From Bacillota bacterium (GTDB lineage: Bacteria; Bacillota; Clostridia; Oscillospirales; Ruminococcaceae), in assembly GCA_023457355.1 (NCBI GenBank), contig JAEWLW010000020.1, positions 1 to 48,540 of the forward strand: DNA of 48,540 nucleotides. The letters run 5' to 3'. Positions 15,685 through 22,721 of this stretch are shown piece after piece. Position numbers and translations under genes: made by a program. Numbering within the stretch: position 1 is the stretch's first letter; each line of letters starts with the position of its first letter. Under the pieces are notes generated by a model that was not told the origin of the DNA, searched no databases, and saw nothing but the letters and a program-made list of their open reading frames with translations.

Positions 15685-16157
15685 AATGCGTCCCCCCTGT
15701 GCAAAAGAATAAAGGTTTCCGGCACATCCATCCGCTTGGCAACTTGCGCCACTGTCATGCCGTTTGTCAGAAAGCGTCGCACCACCGCCGTCATATTTTC
15801 ACCCACCTCCACGATATGACCATCCGGGTCGTAAAAGCGCACCACCCACTGCCCCCACCTGTGTTCTTTGGGCGGATGTACATAGCGGATATCTGGCCAG
15901 CCCGCCAGCCTTTGGAGGAATCCGTCCAGATCATCCGCTTCAAAATAAAGTTCCGCCGAGTTGTGGAAAAGCTGAACTTCATCGTTGGATTTATTGATAA
16001 AATTCTGCCAGCTTTCCAGCTTCTGAAGCGCAACCGCATTGGAAAGCGTCACATTTGCGCCGAAATCCGCCGTGACGCGCAGCCCCATCAGCTCACAGTA
16101 AAACTGCTTGGCGCGCGCCATTTCGGCCACTGCCAGCAGGGTACACTTATACTGCAT
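15681..16157 (-). CDS. VOC (glyoxalase/bleomycin-resistance) family protein
   Basis: This single VOC-fold protein has 158 residues, with the paired beta-alpha-beta modules ending in the typical FYDPDGHIVEVGE segment (about 107-119). After the VOC domain about 35 residues resemble a small helix-turn-helix (FLTNGMTVAQVAKRMDVPETFI), an uncommon extension. GGAGG in the end of the flavodoxin gene serves as ribosome site. Family members are metal-dependent lyases, dioxygenases or drug-binding proteins; the role here is unknown. Confidence 0.85.
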   Translation of the reverse strand: MQYKCTLLAVAEMARAKQFYCELMGLRVTADFGANVTLSNAVALQKLESWQNFINKSNDEVQLFHNSAELYFEADDLDGFLQRLAGWPDIRYVHPPKEHRWGQWVVRFYDPDGHIVEVGENMTAVVRRFLTNGMTVAQVAKRMDVPETFILLHRGDAF

Positions 16158-16547
16158 TTAAAGCTCCTCCGGCGCGGAAATGTCCTTGCCGACAAGGTCG
16201 ACGACCCTAATAAATCCAGCCCGGTCCTTGATGGTGCTGCCCTGCGAGGTTGGGATGGCGATGATGCGCGCCCTGCCAACCACGTCCACAAAGGTTTTAA
16301 CGGCGGGGGGAAAAGTATCCGCCCAGACTGGGAACACCAGAACAATCGGCCCATCCGCCACCGGTTGGGGGTAGCTTGCAGGCAGACTTTTTTTGCTCAC
16401 CGACATAAATCCGCCTTTAATAAAGCCCACGGCGCCCGACCAGCTTTTTCCGTCCTCAATTCGCTGTGCGGTCACGCCATAGCGCGCAGCCAGTGTTTCA
16501 GCAATTTTTTTACTGCGGTTGGTGCGGGTAAAATAATAGACCTGCAT
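16158..16547 (-). CDS. Flavodoxin family protein
   Basis: This protein of 129 residues opens with a flavodoxin-type phosphate loop, YFTRTNRSKKIAETLA (about 5-20), and a central LVFPVWADTFPP segment that would contact the FMN ring. It lacks the long insert of classical flavodoxins and resembles short flavodoxin-like proteins of Clostridia. It lies 5 bases after a GNAT gene and immediately before the VOC gene, within the same operon. Confidence 0.85.
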   Translation of the reverse strand: MQVYYFTRTNRSKKIAETLAARYGVTAQRIEDGKSWSGAVGFIKGGFMSVSKKSLPASYPQPVADGPIVLVFPVWADTFPPAVKTFVDVVGRARIIAIPTSQGSTIKDRAGFIRVVDLVGKDISAPEEL

Positions 16548-16552
16548 AATTT

Positions 16553-17080
16553 TTACTCCCTATCTTTTTCTATCGCGTAAACGAGATGCAGCATCTCTTT
16601 TCCGTTGACATATTTGATATGTTGCCCGATAACAGCCATCCCCAGGCGCGCCGCCACCTGGCGCGAGGGCGTATTTTCCGGCCGGATGTCCGCTATGACC
16701 CGAGCGGCACCCAGTATACCAAAGGCATAATCCAGCCAGCCCTTTGCGCCCTCGGCGGCATAGCCCCTGCCCCAGCAGCACCTCGACAGAATATAGCCCA
16801 CGCCCAGCTGAATGTCGCCGTCAATATCCTCATTGAGCAGGCCCATCAGACCAATCAGTGCGCCGCTTGCTTTTTCTATGGCGGCAAAATAGGCGTAGCC
16901 GTCGTTGGCGTAGCGCGACAGGCAACGGTCAATCCACTGCGTAATCTGCGCATCGGTAAAACCGTATTCCCACGCATACATCGTCTCAGCGTCGCCTAAA
17001 ATGGGGCACAATGCGGCATGGTCGGCGTGGGAAAGGCGGCGAAAATTCAGGCGCGGTGTCTCCAACACCCACATGGCCAT
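16553..17080 (-). CDS. GNAT-family acetyltransferase (RimJ/RimL type)
   Basis: This acetyltransferase has 175 residues. It starts with the RimJ/RimL-type strand LETPRLNFRRL and has the CoA-binding CCWGRGYAAEGAKGWLDYAF (about 107-126), then NTPSRQVAARLGM. GAGGTG about eight bases before the ATG at 17080 supports that start; a second ATG is six bases on. Members acetylate protein N-termini or small amines. The substrate here is unknown. Confidence 0.87.
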   Translation of the reverse strand: MAMWVLETPRLNFRRLSHADHAALCPILGDAETMYAWEYGFTDAQITQWIDRCLSRYANDGYAYFAAIEKASGALIGLMGLLNEDIDGDIQLGVGYILSRCCWGRGYAAEGAKGWLDYAFGILGAARVIADIRPENTPSRQVAARLGMAVIGQHIKYVNGKEMLHLVYAIEKDRE

Positions 17081-17091
17081 TTAACAGCACC

Positions 17092-17613
17092 TCACTTCCT
17101 GCAGTATTGCTCGGTGTAGGTCAGCCTGCCCCCAACGCGCTCGGAGCGCATCAGGCTAATGGCACTCACCGGGGCGTCGAATGGTTCCTCAGGCAGCAGC
17201 CGACTGTTGGGCGGCACAACAAGCCGCACCGTGCGCGCCAGTGTGACATGGGGCGAAAAACGGTGGGTTTCAAGACGGAACCCCGCCTTGGTCAAATGCG
17301 CCGACAGTTCTCTTTGCAGCGATAAAAGCGGCGCGTTTTCCTCCAGCCCAAGCCACCAGATATCGCCCTCATCGCGTTTAAAATGGCCGACATGATCAAA
17401 AACCAGCGTCATAGGCTGGACGGCGGTATTGTTCATCGCCTCGCGGACCGCTGCCAGCCGCGCGGGCGCCACTTCCCCTAAAAACGCCAGTGTCAGGTGC
17501 AGGTTCTCCGGCCGTGAAAAATTTCCCGTACCATATTTGCGCAGCCGCTGCTGCACGGCAAGAATGTTTTGCAGGGTACCCGCATCAAAATTAATGGCAA
17601 TAAAAAGCCGCAT
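17092..17613 (-). CDS. thpR: RNA 2',3'-cyclic phosphodiesterase / 2H family (ThpR)
   Basis: This protein of 173 residues has the two HxTx motifs of the 2H phosphoesterase superfamily: HLTL at about residues 39-42 and HVTL at about 122-125. N-terminal MRLFIAI is typical of ThpR/LigT. The enzyme opens 2',3'-cyclic phosphates and can join tRNA halves with 2'-5' linkage in vitro. The ATG at 17611-17613 sits seven bases after AGGAGG; a GTG six bases upstream is too close to that site. It overlaps nothing but follows the DUF188 stop by two bases. Confidence 0.92.
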   Translation of the reverse strand: MRLFIAINFDAGTLQNILAVQQRLRKYGTGNFSRPENLHLTLAFLGEVAPARLAAVREAMNNTAVQPMTLVFDHVGHFKRDEGDIWWLGLEENAPLLSLQRELSAHLTKAGFRLETHRFSPHVTLARTVRLVVPPNSRLLPEEPFDAPVSAISLMRSERVGGRLTYTEQYCRK

Positions 17614-17615
17614 GT

Positions 17616-18056
17616 TCACGCCTCCTGTAAAAGCGCCGTCAACGCCTGGGAAAATGCCAGGTTCTGCGCCTGCGTGCGCTTTTGGGGCCCCTTTAGCCGC
17701 CCGCCGCCACTGCGGATTTTTTTGGCCGTATGCCGGGCAAGCAACAACCCGTCAATATTATCCGCCGTGTAGGTCATGCCGTTCTGATTAAGCACCCGCG
17801 CGGTCCGCGCCAGGCACATGGCCGCAAGGCCGTAGTCCTGCGTCACCACAATATCGCCCGGCTGCACCAGATTAACCAGCGCAAAATCGACGCTGTCCGC
17901 TCCTTTTGAAAATATGAGCGTCTGTGCGCCGGGCTTTTCAAAACGGTGGGCTGTATCGCACAGAATAAGGCAGGACGCACCAAAGCGCCTGGCCAGCGCC
18001 ACTGTTTCGTCAACCACAGGGCAACCGTCGGCATCGATTAGAATTCGACGATTCAC
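17616..18056 (-). CDS. YaiI/YqxD family protein (DUF188, UPF0178)
   Basis: This protein of 146 residues begins with the family motif ILIDADGCPV and later has VVTQDYGLAAMCL and RSGGGRLKGPQKR. The pattern of acidic residues resembles a PIN/NYN-like nuclease fold, but function is unproven. The start is a GTG at 18054-18056 that overlaps the upstream TGA as GTGA. It is a core member of the small-enzyme operon. Confidence 0.92.
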   Translation of the reverse strand: MNRRILIDADGCPVVDETVALARRFGASCLILCDTAHRFEKPGAQTLIFSKGADSVDFALVNLVQPGDIVVTQDYGLAAMCLARTARVLNQNGMTYTADNIDGLLLARHTAKKIRSGGGRLKGPQKRTQAQNLAFSQALTALLQEA

Positions 18057-18442
18057 TTTGAAGCCTCCAGAATTTCCTTTTGAAGTTTTTTGGTCAGCTT
18101 CTCGAACACCAGCCGGTAAGAATCATCACACATCTGCTTTAACTGCTCGTCCGAAAGATTACCACCCAGATCAATTGAATTCCAACAGCGCTTGTCACTG
18201 TAAAAACCGGGCAACACCTCCGCATGTGTTTTGCGCAAAACATCGGCCAGCATCGGGTCGCATTTAAGATTGATCAAATCTTTTTCGGCATAGGCAGGGT
18301 CATATTTATCTGAGGGGTGCATCACAGAGGCAAATAATTTACCGCCGACCTGATAGCGAAGCCACTGCCACTCCTCCTTAAAGTCTTTGGCAACACCCGG
18401 CTTTGCCATTAAGTACGCGTCCAACCATTCGTAACGGTTCAT
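18053..18442 (-). CDS. MmcQ/YjbR family DNA-binding protein
   Basis: This CyaY-like-fold protein of 129 residues begins MNRYEWLDAYLMAKPG and carries the family segments KLFASV, LKCDP and PGFYSDKRCWNSIDL. The annotated family name implies double-wing DNA binding. The ATG at 18440-18442 has AAAGGAG about eleven bases upstream. A perfect 12-bp palindrome, GTTGATATCAAC (18443-18454), fills the gap between site and start. It is the first gene of the minus-strand operon running to ywbE. Confidence 0.88.
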   Translation of the reverse strand: MNRYEWLDAYLMAKPGVAKDFKEEWQWLRYQVGGKLFASVMHPSDKYDPAYAEKDLINLKCDPMLADVLRKTHAEVLPGFYSDKRCWNSIDLGGNLSDEQLKQMCDDSYRLVFEKLTKKLQKEILEASK

Positions 18443-18454
18443 GTTGATATCAAC

Positions 18455-18564
18455 TCCTTTCTCTGCGCCCCGGCGCGCAATAGTCCTGTACAAGCGCCGC
18501 GGTTTTGCAAAATTAGTAAACGTCAGAAAAATTTTTTCTCAGGCGCCGAACAGACTTTTAACGT
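18455..18564 (-). promoter_or_regulatory. Leader/promoter region of the MmcQ operon
   Basis: The region holds an inverted repeat with arms GTAAACGT (18516-18523) and ACGTTTAC (18561-18568) 37 bases apart. I do not see a convincing -35/-10 pair. The arms could be binding sites for an unidentified regulator. Confidence 0.3.
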
Positions 18565-18771
18565 TTACACAATTCTATCATGGCATGGCGCTAATTTCCA
18601 TAGATCTCCACTGCGATTAAAATATTTAAACACTTTTAGCGCATCAAAGTCGCCGTCGAAACCAAGTGCCTCAATCCTGATTATGTTTTCCTGATCCTCA
18701 TTTTTTAGCCGTAAAATGCGGACGCCATGCGCTTTTATACGCATGGCGTCAATCCCTTGGCGATATTGCAA
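18565..18771 (-). CDS. Possible small protein downstream of the Xre gene
   Basis: This is a 68-residue frame with charged, protein-like composition in its second half (KNEDQENIIRIEALGFDGDFDALKVF). It would start at a TTG without a ribosome site; an internal ATG lies in a hairpin. Arms GACGCCATGCG and CGCATGGCGTC at about 18721-18750 form that hairpin, which may instead terminate the Xre gene. I do not recognise the protein, and it could be a truncated remnant. Confidence 0.3.
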   Translation of the reverse strand: MQYRQGIDAMRIKAHGVRILRLKNEDQENIIRIEALGFDGDFDALKVFKYFNRSGDLWKLAPCHDRIV

Positions 18772-18790
18772 CTGGGAAATGGGTATTTAT

Positions 18791-19015
18791 CTATTTTACG
18801 GGATATGCCGTTTTTATGTCGCTGGCCCCGCTGAGATAATCCATGCTCACATTATAATATTTCGCAAGGAGCAGCATGCGTTCAAGTGGGATTCTGGTCT
18901 TTCCCAATTCATAGTCCGAATATGTCTTTTGACCAACATTTAGAAGGTTTGCCACATCTGTTTGTGTCAAATCCCTGTCCTCTCTCAACGCGCGAATTCG
19001 GTCTGTATACTTCAT
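18791..19015 (-). CDS. Xre-family helix-turn-helix regulator
   Basis: This single-domain HTH_3 protein of 74 residues has the motif RALREDRDLTQTDVANLL and VGQKTYSDYELGKTRIP, the recognition region. It ends shortly after the domain. The ATG at 19013-19015 is chosen with GGGTGAT upstream; a GTG nine bases earlier is possible. It is divergent from the 56-residue protein at 19106 and probably binds the repeated ATAGAG/CTCTAT boxes in the shared promoter. Confidence 0.88.
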   Translation of the reverse strand: MKYTDRIRALREDRDLTQTDVANLLNVGQKTYSDYELGKTRIPLERMLLLAKYYNVSMDYLSGASDIKTAYPVK

Positions 19016-19038
19016 CCTTATCACCCAACATCAGCATA

Positions 19039-19088
19039 TTATAGAGCACATCACTCTATTGACTTTTAGTGTTATAAACTCTATAATG
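19039..19088 (+). promoter_or_regulatory. Promoter with repeated ATAGAG/CTCTAT operator boxes
   Basis: TTGACT (19059-19064), a 17-base spacer and a perfect TATAAT (19082-19087) drive the 56-residue gene. TTATAGAG near 19039 and CTCTATT near 19055, plus a third CTCTATAA overlapping the -10, make an inverted and direct repeat set. That is likely the Xre operator. Confidence 0.7.
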
Positions 19089-19105
19089 CTTGTGGGGGTA
19101 AGATT

Positions 19106-19276
19106 ATGCCAGACTACAGGGAAATGTATTTGAAACTATTTAAGGCCTCTGAGCAGGCAGTCAATATTTTGATTGCAGCGCAGCAGGAAGGTGAGGAACA
19201 TTATATCTCCTCATCGGCGCCCGAATGGGCGGTGGTCCCGTTACCGTCAGAAAATAAAAAAGGCGTGGAGGTGTAA
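19106..19276 (+). CDS. Small conserved-looking 56-residue protein divergent from Xre gene
   Basis: The ATG at 19106 follows GGGGG and opens a frame beginning MPDYREMYLKLFKASEQAVN and ending at the TAA at 19274-19276. An N-terminal amphipathic helix is followed by a polar tail, with no membrane segment. Similar short proteins occur in Clostridia beside Xre regulators (recollection, not searched). The perfect promoter and operator boxes argue that it is expressed under Xre control. Function unknown. Confidence 0.65.
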   Translation: MPDYREMYLKLFKASEQAVNILIAAQQEGEEHYISSSAPEWAVVPLPSENKKGVEV

Positions 19277-19470
19277 TTCCAGATTCACGCTCCTGTGTAT
19301 AAAAAGATTTTACGTATTCTTTGCTTCCAAATCTCAACTGGAGCTGAAAGGGCGCACGTTCCAGCGGTCGGGCGAATGCCATCGACCGCTTTCATCTTCG
19401 GGGGCGACAGGCGGCTTTTAGAGCCGAAGGCGGCGAAAACCGCCTGTCAAGAGAGGGCCTCGGCCCTATA
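19277..19470. other. Hairpin-rich region between the small gene and tRNA-Arg
   Basis: No coding frame. AGCGGTCG/CGACCGCT pair at 19363-19390. GACAGGCGG (19406-19414) pairs with CCGCCTGTC (19440-19448), with an adjacent TTTT/AAAA extension, and AGGGCC/GGCCCT pair near 19454-19466. The run of stems ends at a terminator and could be a structured RNA or the 3' end of the small-gene transcript. Confidence 0.4.
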
Positions 19471-19508
19471 AAAAATCCCGTTTAAGCCCTTGCTTAAACG
19501 GGATTTTT
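19471..19508. terminator. Bidirectional terminator next to tRNA-Arg
   Basis: AAAAATCCCGTTTAAGC pairs with GCTTAAACGGGATTTTT around a CCTT loop. On the minus strand it directly follows the tRNA CCA end; on the plus strand it would end the transcript from 19106. Confidence 0.9.
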
Positions 19509-19584
19509 GGTGTCCCCGGCGCGATTCGAACGCGCGGCCTTTCGCTTAGGAGGCGAACGCTCTATCCTGCTGAGCTACGGAGAC
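19508..19584 (-). tRNA. tRNA-Arg (anticodon CCT)
   Basis: The minus strand folds as a complete 77-base cloverleaf: acceptor GTCTCCG with CGGGGAC (one T-G pair), D-stem GCTC/GAGC, anticodon stem TTCGC/GCGAA with loop CTCCTAA giving anticodon CCT, and T-arm GCGCG TTCGAAT CGCGC. CCA is encoded at the 3' end. It reads AGG codons. A terminator follows immediately and a promoter lies upstream. Confidence 0.97.
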
Positions 19585-19629
19585 AAAATTGGATTATGAT
19601 GCAGGGCAACGCCCTGAAAACCATAGCTG

Positions 19630-19659
19630 ATTATATAATGTTACACCCGCTATTGTCAA
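19630..19659 (-). promoter_or_regulatory. Promoter of tRNA-Arg
   Basis: On the minus strand a perfect TTGACA (19654-19659), an 18-base spacer and a perfect TATAAT (19630-19635) lie about 45 bases upstream of the tRNA 5' end. Confidence 0.85.
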
Positions 19660-19818
19660 GAAACCAAATGCGCAAGCCGAAGGAACTACACGCCATTTTT
19701 AAAGGTGACACCCCTAAAACAGTCTCTTTCCAACTCAAAATAACATGAAACTCTTTTCCAAACGGGTAAAAGGTGTTATATTAGACAAGATAAACGTGTA
19801 GTTTCACGGAGGCAGAAC

Positions 19819-20244
19819 ATGAAGAAAGAAAAATCCTGCGGAGCATTGGTATATCGTTTCGATAGCGGCCGGCTGCTGTTGTTGCTGCTGCGCCATCGGC
19901 ATGGCGGGCACTGGTCCTTTCCGAAGGGCCACGTGGAAGGCGCCGAAACCGAGGTGGAAACGGCGCTGCGCGAAGTCCGGGAAGAAACCGGACTGCACGT
20001 CTCACTTCAACAGGGCTTTCGGCACGCAGTGGAATATTACCCCAAGCCGGGTGTTAAAAAACAGGTGGTCTATTTTTTGGGCAAGGCCCTGCCAAACGAG
20101 CCTGCGGTGCGTCAGGAGATTGAAATCAGTGAGTTAAAATGGGTTGAATGGGATGAGGCCTTTCGCTGTGTGACCTTTAAAAATGATAAAGATCTTTTAA
20201 ACATGGCCAAGGCGTATTTAGAAACCGAGAACATGGTCTGTTAA
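19819..20244 (+). CDS. NUDIX hydrolase (Ap4A-hydrolase-like)
   Basis: This protein of 141 residues has a complete Nudix box from Gly37 to Leu59: G(x5)E at 37-43 and REVREETGL at 51-59, which holds the metal-binding glutamates. N-terminal KSCGALVYR and WSFPKGHVE are typical of asymmetric bis(5'-nucleosyl)-tetraphosphatases. GGAGG precedes the ATG. It appears monocistronic and ends at the terminator at 20316-20347. Confidence 0.9.
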   Translation: MKKEKSCGALVYRFDSGRLLLLLLRHRHGGHWSFPKGHVEGAETEVETALREVREETGLHVSLQQGFRHAVEYYPKPGVKKQVVYFLGKALPNEPAVRQEIEISELKWVEWDEAFRCVTFKNDKDLLNMAKAYLETENMVC

Positions 20245-20315
20245 TATGCCGCAACCAGTTTTAAGTAAAACGGTCCAACAGCCTTTTAGACGCCCGGAAC
20301 CAACCGGACACGGCT

Positions 20316-20347
20316 AAAGGGAGGGCGCTTAAAGTGCCCTCCCTTTT
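20316..20347. terminator. Bidirectional terminator between convergent genes
   Basis: AAAGGGAGGGC (20316-20326) pairs with GCCCTCCCTTT around a nine-base loop. T-runs follow on both strands, serving the NUDIX gene on plus and the small membrane gene on minus. Confidence 0.85.
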
Positions 20348-20362
20348 GGCCCGTATGCCATT

Positions 20363-20554
20363 TTAATGCATGATCTGGGAAACGCCGTCCAGAATGATTC
20401 CGGCATTTTTCATGGCTCTCCCCGCTGTGCGTTTGATTTTTCGGGTCTGGCGCTGCATGGTGGTGGTATCGTTGCTGCTCATCATGTAGGCAGCGGTGCC
20501 TGCGATGATACCAACGGCAGCTGAAGTAATGGCGGACGTCATGTTTTTGTTCAT
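20363..20554 (-). CDS. Small membrane-associated protein (63 aa)
   Basis: This is a short protein with one likely membrane segment (SAAVGIIAGTAAYMM, about 11-25), then a polar and basic stretch and a C-terminal amphipathic helix. AAGGAGA eight bases before the ATG at 20552-20554 supports expression. The layout recalls YtxH-like small envelope proteins, but I do not recognise a defined family. It stands alone between a terminator and a gene-free region. Confidence 0.7.
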   Translation of the reverse strand: MNKNMTSAITSAAVGIIAGTAAYMMSSNDTTTMQRQTRKIKRTAGRAMKNAGIILDGVSQIMH

Positions 20555-20583
20555 TGCACATTCTCCTTGACTTTAAAATTGTG

Positions 20584-20816
20584 GGCGGTACTAGCTTGTA
20601 CAAAAACAGCGTCTTTAGCCGCGAAAGTTTCTCCCAAAACGATTCTATGTTATTGACAAAAGCGGCATTTTCCCCAAGAAGCGGATTGTGCAAATTGTCT
20701 TTCAAGCTTTTTGTAAATTTTTCCCGGGCCAAATTCATCTACTTATGGCACAAATTGCATCTTCAGGAGACAAGTTGAATCGTTATATTTTTACAAGTAC
20801 AAGCTTAGTGCCTGCC
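20584..20816. repeat. Imperfect terminal inverted repeats about 230 bp apart
   Basis: The left copy around TACTAGCTTGTAC (20589-20601) and the right copy GTACAAGCTTAGT (20797-20809), read on the opposite strand, match over about 18 of 20 bases with small gaps. The inside has no ribosome-site-backed gene, though a minus-strand frame runs from 20738 into the small membrane gene. It could be a decayed miniature element. The wider gap 20555-20829 shows nothing else I can name. Confidence 0.35.
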
Positions 20817-20829
20817 GGCTGCGGCCGGT

Positions 20830-20858
20830 TTGCACAACCCCTTTATTTTGGGTAATAT
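20830..20858 (+). promoter_or_regulatory. Promoter of the pyridoxal-kinase/ECF operon
   Basis: TTGCAC (20830-20835), a 17-base spacer and TAATAT (20853-20858) stand about 25 bases before the start codon. A short CCGGC/GGCCGG stem lies just upstream of the -35. Confidence 0.65.
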
Positions 20859-20882
20859 AAATTTAACGAGAGAGGGATTTTA

Positions 20883-21746
20883 ATGAACCGTCCTCAAAGA
20901 ATTGCTGCAATTCATGATCTTTCGGGCTTTGGGCGCTGCTCGCTTGCCGTAATCATCCCTGTGTTATCCGCGATGGGCATGCAGGTCTGTCCTGTTCCAA
21001 CCGCGGTGCTTTCAACTCATACGGGCGGCATGGGCGAGGTGGCGTTGCGCGACTTGACCGACTATCTCTCTCCCGCGCTGGCACACTATAAAAAGCTCGG
21101 CCTGGATTTTGAATGTGTTTACAGCGGTTTTTTGAATTCCCCGGAGCAAATCGACCACTGCCTTGAGTTTTTTAAAAGTTATCCCGATGCGCTGGCGGTG
21201 GTGGACCCGGTCATGGGTGACCACGGCAAGGTGTACCGCACTGTGACAGCCCTGATGCGGCAGCGCATGCATGAACTGGTTGCGGTGGCCGACGTTATTA
21301 CGCCGAATTTAACGGAAGCCTGCATGCTGCTGGGGGAAAGCTATCAAACTACCCCCTTGACCCGTAACGACGCCAAAAGCAAGCTGGTGCGTCTCTCAAA
21401 GCTGGGGCCCAACTGTGTGGTTGTCACCGGTGTTGGGTTGGCTTCGGGCGAGGCCATGGTGAACATCGGCTATGACCGTGCGCGCGGCACATTCTGGTAC
21501 ATTCCGTGCGACTATGTCCCCGCATCTTACCCCGGTACCGGCGACCTGTTTGCCGCCGTGCTCACAGGCGCGCTGCTGCAAAACGACAGCCTGCCCATGG
21601 CGATGGCCCGCGCCACCCATTTTGCACAGGCCGCCATCAAAACAACTTATGGTTACGGCACCGACACACGTTTTGGTGTTATGCTGGAACCGCTGCTCGG
21701 CCAACTGGCCACCCATCAGGTCTACGCTGATTATCAAACACTATAG
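20883..21746 (+). CDS. Pyridoxal/pyridoxamine kinase-like protein (PdxK/PdxY, ribokinase fold)
   Basis: This protein of 287 residues begins IAAIHDLSGFGRCSL, the typical start of clostridial pyridoxamine kinases. It contains DPVMGDHG, ITPNLTEACMLLG and the ribokinase catalytic segment YPGTGDLFAAVL (Asp base about residue 222). It phosphorylates B6 vitamers with ATP; hydroxymethylpyrimidine kinase activity is an alternative within this superfamily. GAGAGAGGG precedes the ATG. The ECF S component 49 bases downstream suggests uptake and trapping of the same vitamin. Confidence 0.85.
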   Translation: MNRPQRIAAIHDLSGFGRCSLAVIIPVLSAMGMQVCPVPTAVLSTHTGGMGEVALRDLTDYLSPALAHYKKLGLDFECVYSGFLNSPEQIDHCLEFFKSYPDALAVVDPVMGDHGKVYRTVTALMRQRMHELVAVADVITPNLTEACMLLGESYQTTPLTRNDAKSKLVRLSKLGPNCVVVTGVGLASGEAMVNIGYDRARGTFWYIPCDYVPASYPGTGDLFAAVLTGALLQNDSLPMAMARATHFAQAAIKTTYGYGTDTRFGVMLEPLLGQLATHQVYADYQTL

Positions 21747-21795
21747 GCGCGCGCCACCTTCTTAAAGGGGCCGCCGCCCAAAGAAGGGAGCCGCT

Positions 21796-22386
21796 ATGAA
21801 CCGTTCTTCTAACGCTATCTATCGCATTTCGGTAATAGGTGTTTTATCCGCTATGGTTTTTGCTGCAAATTTTTTATCCATCCCCATCGGGGACATCACC
21901 CGAATCCACTTTGGCAATGTGTTCTGCGTGCTTTCGGGCCTGCTGTTGGGCCCCATCTCAGGCGGGTTGTGCGCCGGCCTGGGCGGCTTTTTCTACGACC
22001 TGTTTAACCCGCTTTATGCCGCCGAGGCACCCATTACATTTGCGATGAAGTTTGTGCTGGGCGCACTGGTCGGCGTTATTGCGCACAGCGGAAAAAGCTT
22101 TGGACAAAACCGCACGAAGAATATCGTCGGCGCTGTTGTGGGCAGCCTGGGTTATGTCGTCGTCTACCTTTTAAAGAATTTTATCAGCGAATATTATTTC
22201 CTGCGCAATCCCATTGAAACGGTGATGACCAAGCTGGCCATCAAGGGCGCTTCATCAGTTGTCAACGGCATGACGGCCGTTGTGGTTGCCCTGATTCTGC
22301 TGCCCGTGTTCGCCAAGGCCATGAAAACCGCGGGTATTTACCAAAAGTTGTTCCCGCTTGGGCCACAGAGCGCCCCAGAAAAATAA
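21796..22386 (+). CDS. ECF transporter S component (predicted B6/pyridoxine type)
   Basis: This integral membrane protein of 196 residues has about six helices. The ECF-S features are a short first helix with an Ala-rich start (VLSAMVFAANFLSIPIGD), RIHFGNVFCVLSGLLLGP and a Gly-rich loop ending in FFYDLFNP. GAAGGGAG precedes the ATG. Linkage to a pyridoxal-kinase-like gene favours a PdxU-type specificity, or hydroxymethylpyrimidine, but the protein sequence alone does not decide. The energising EcfA/A'/T genes are not in the window. Confidence 0.8.
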   Translation: MNRSSNAIYRISVIGVLSAMVFAANFLSIPIGDITRIHFGNVFCVLSGLLLGPISGGLCAGLGGFFYDLFNPLYAAEAPITFAMKFVLGALVGVIAHSGKSFGQNRTKNIVGAVVGSLGYVVVYLLKNFISEYYFLRNPIETVMTKLAIKGASSVVNGMTAVVVALILLPVFAKAMKTAGIYQKLFPLGPQSAPEK

Positions 22387-22428
22387 TAGCAGGTTGATTA
22401 CCGCAGTCTATATCCGTAGTTTCTACTG

Positions 22429-22465
22429 AGGACTGTCCTGAAAGTTGTTTTCGGGGCAGTCCTTT
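22429..22465 (+). terminator. Terminator of the kinase/ECF operon
   Basis: GGACTG and CAGTCC close a stem with further GAA/TTC pairing inside, followed by TTTTATAG. It lies about 45 bases after the S-component stop. Confidence 0.7.
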
Positions 22466-22670
22466 TATAGTCAAACGCACTTAAAAATCAGATTGTCCTT
22501 GCGGTTTGTTTTACGTCTCGCCGCGTTGTCCGCCCGCCTGTGTGCGCCGCCTTGCGGAGCCCACAATATCCCCGCAAATCCTGTACCAATTTTCAAGTGG
22601 TCTGGCTATGCGCCTGGGTGCGCCGCACAACGCGCGCGTTCATATCCCGATAAACTGCCTGAGGACGAAA
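22466..22670. other. Gene-free spacer
   Basis: About 200 bases between two terminators of convergent units. No frame with a ribosome site and no strong repeat was seen. Confidence 0.4.
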
Positions 22671-22700
22671 ATATGCCCGCAGACCTGTCGGCCTGCGGGC
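22671..22700 (-). terminator. Terminator of the surface protein gene
   Basis: GCCCGCAG (22675-22682) pairs with CTGCGGGC (22693-22700). On the minus strand it is followed by ATATTTTCG. It lies about 20 bases after the stop of the surface protein. Confidence 0.7.
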
Positions 22701-22721
22701 GATACTAAAGAGCGACTGACG

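Noticed and set aside
15645..16580. Long plus-strand frame opposite the VOC and flavodoxin genes
   Set aside because: It is antisense to two well-supported genes, has no ribosome site and an implausible composition rich in His, Arg and Pro.
20555..20738. Minus-strand frame leading into the small membrane gene
   Set aside because: It has no ribosome site and continues out of frame across the well-supported gene start at 20554.
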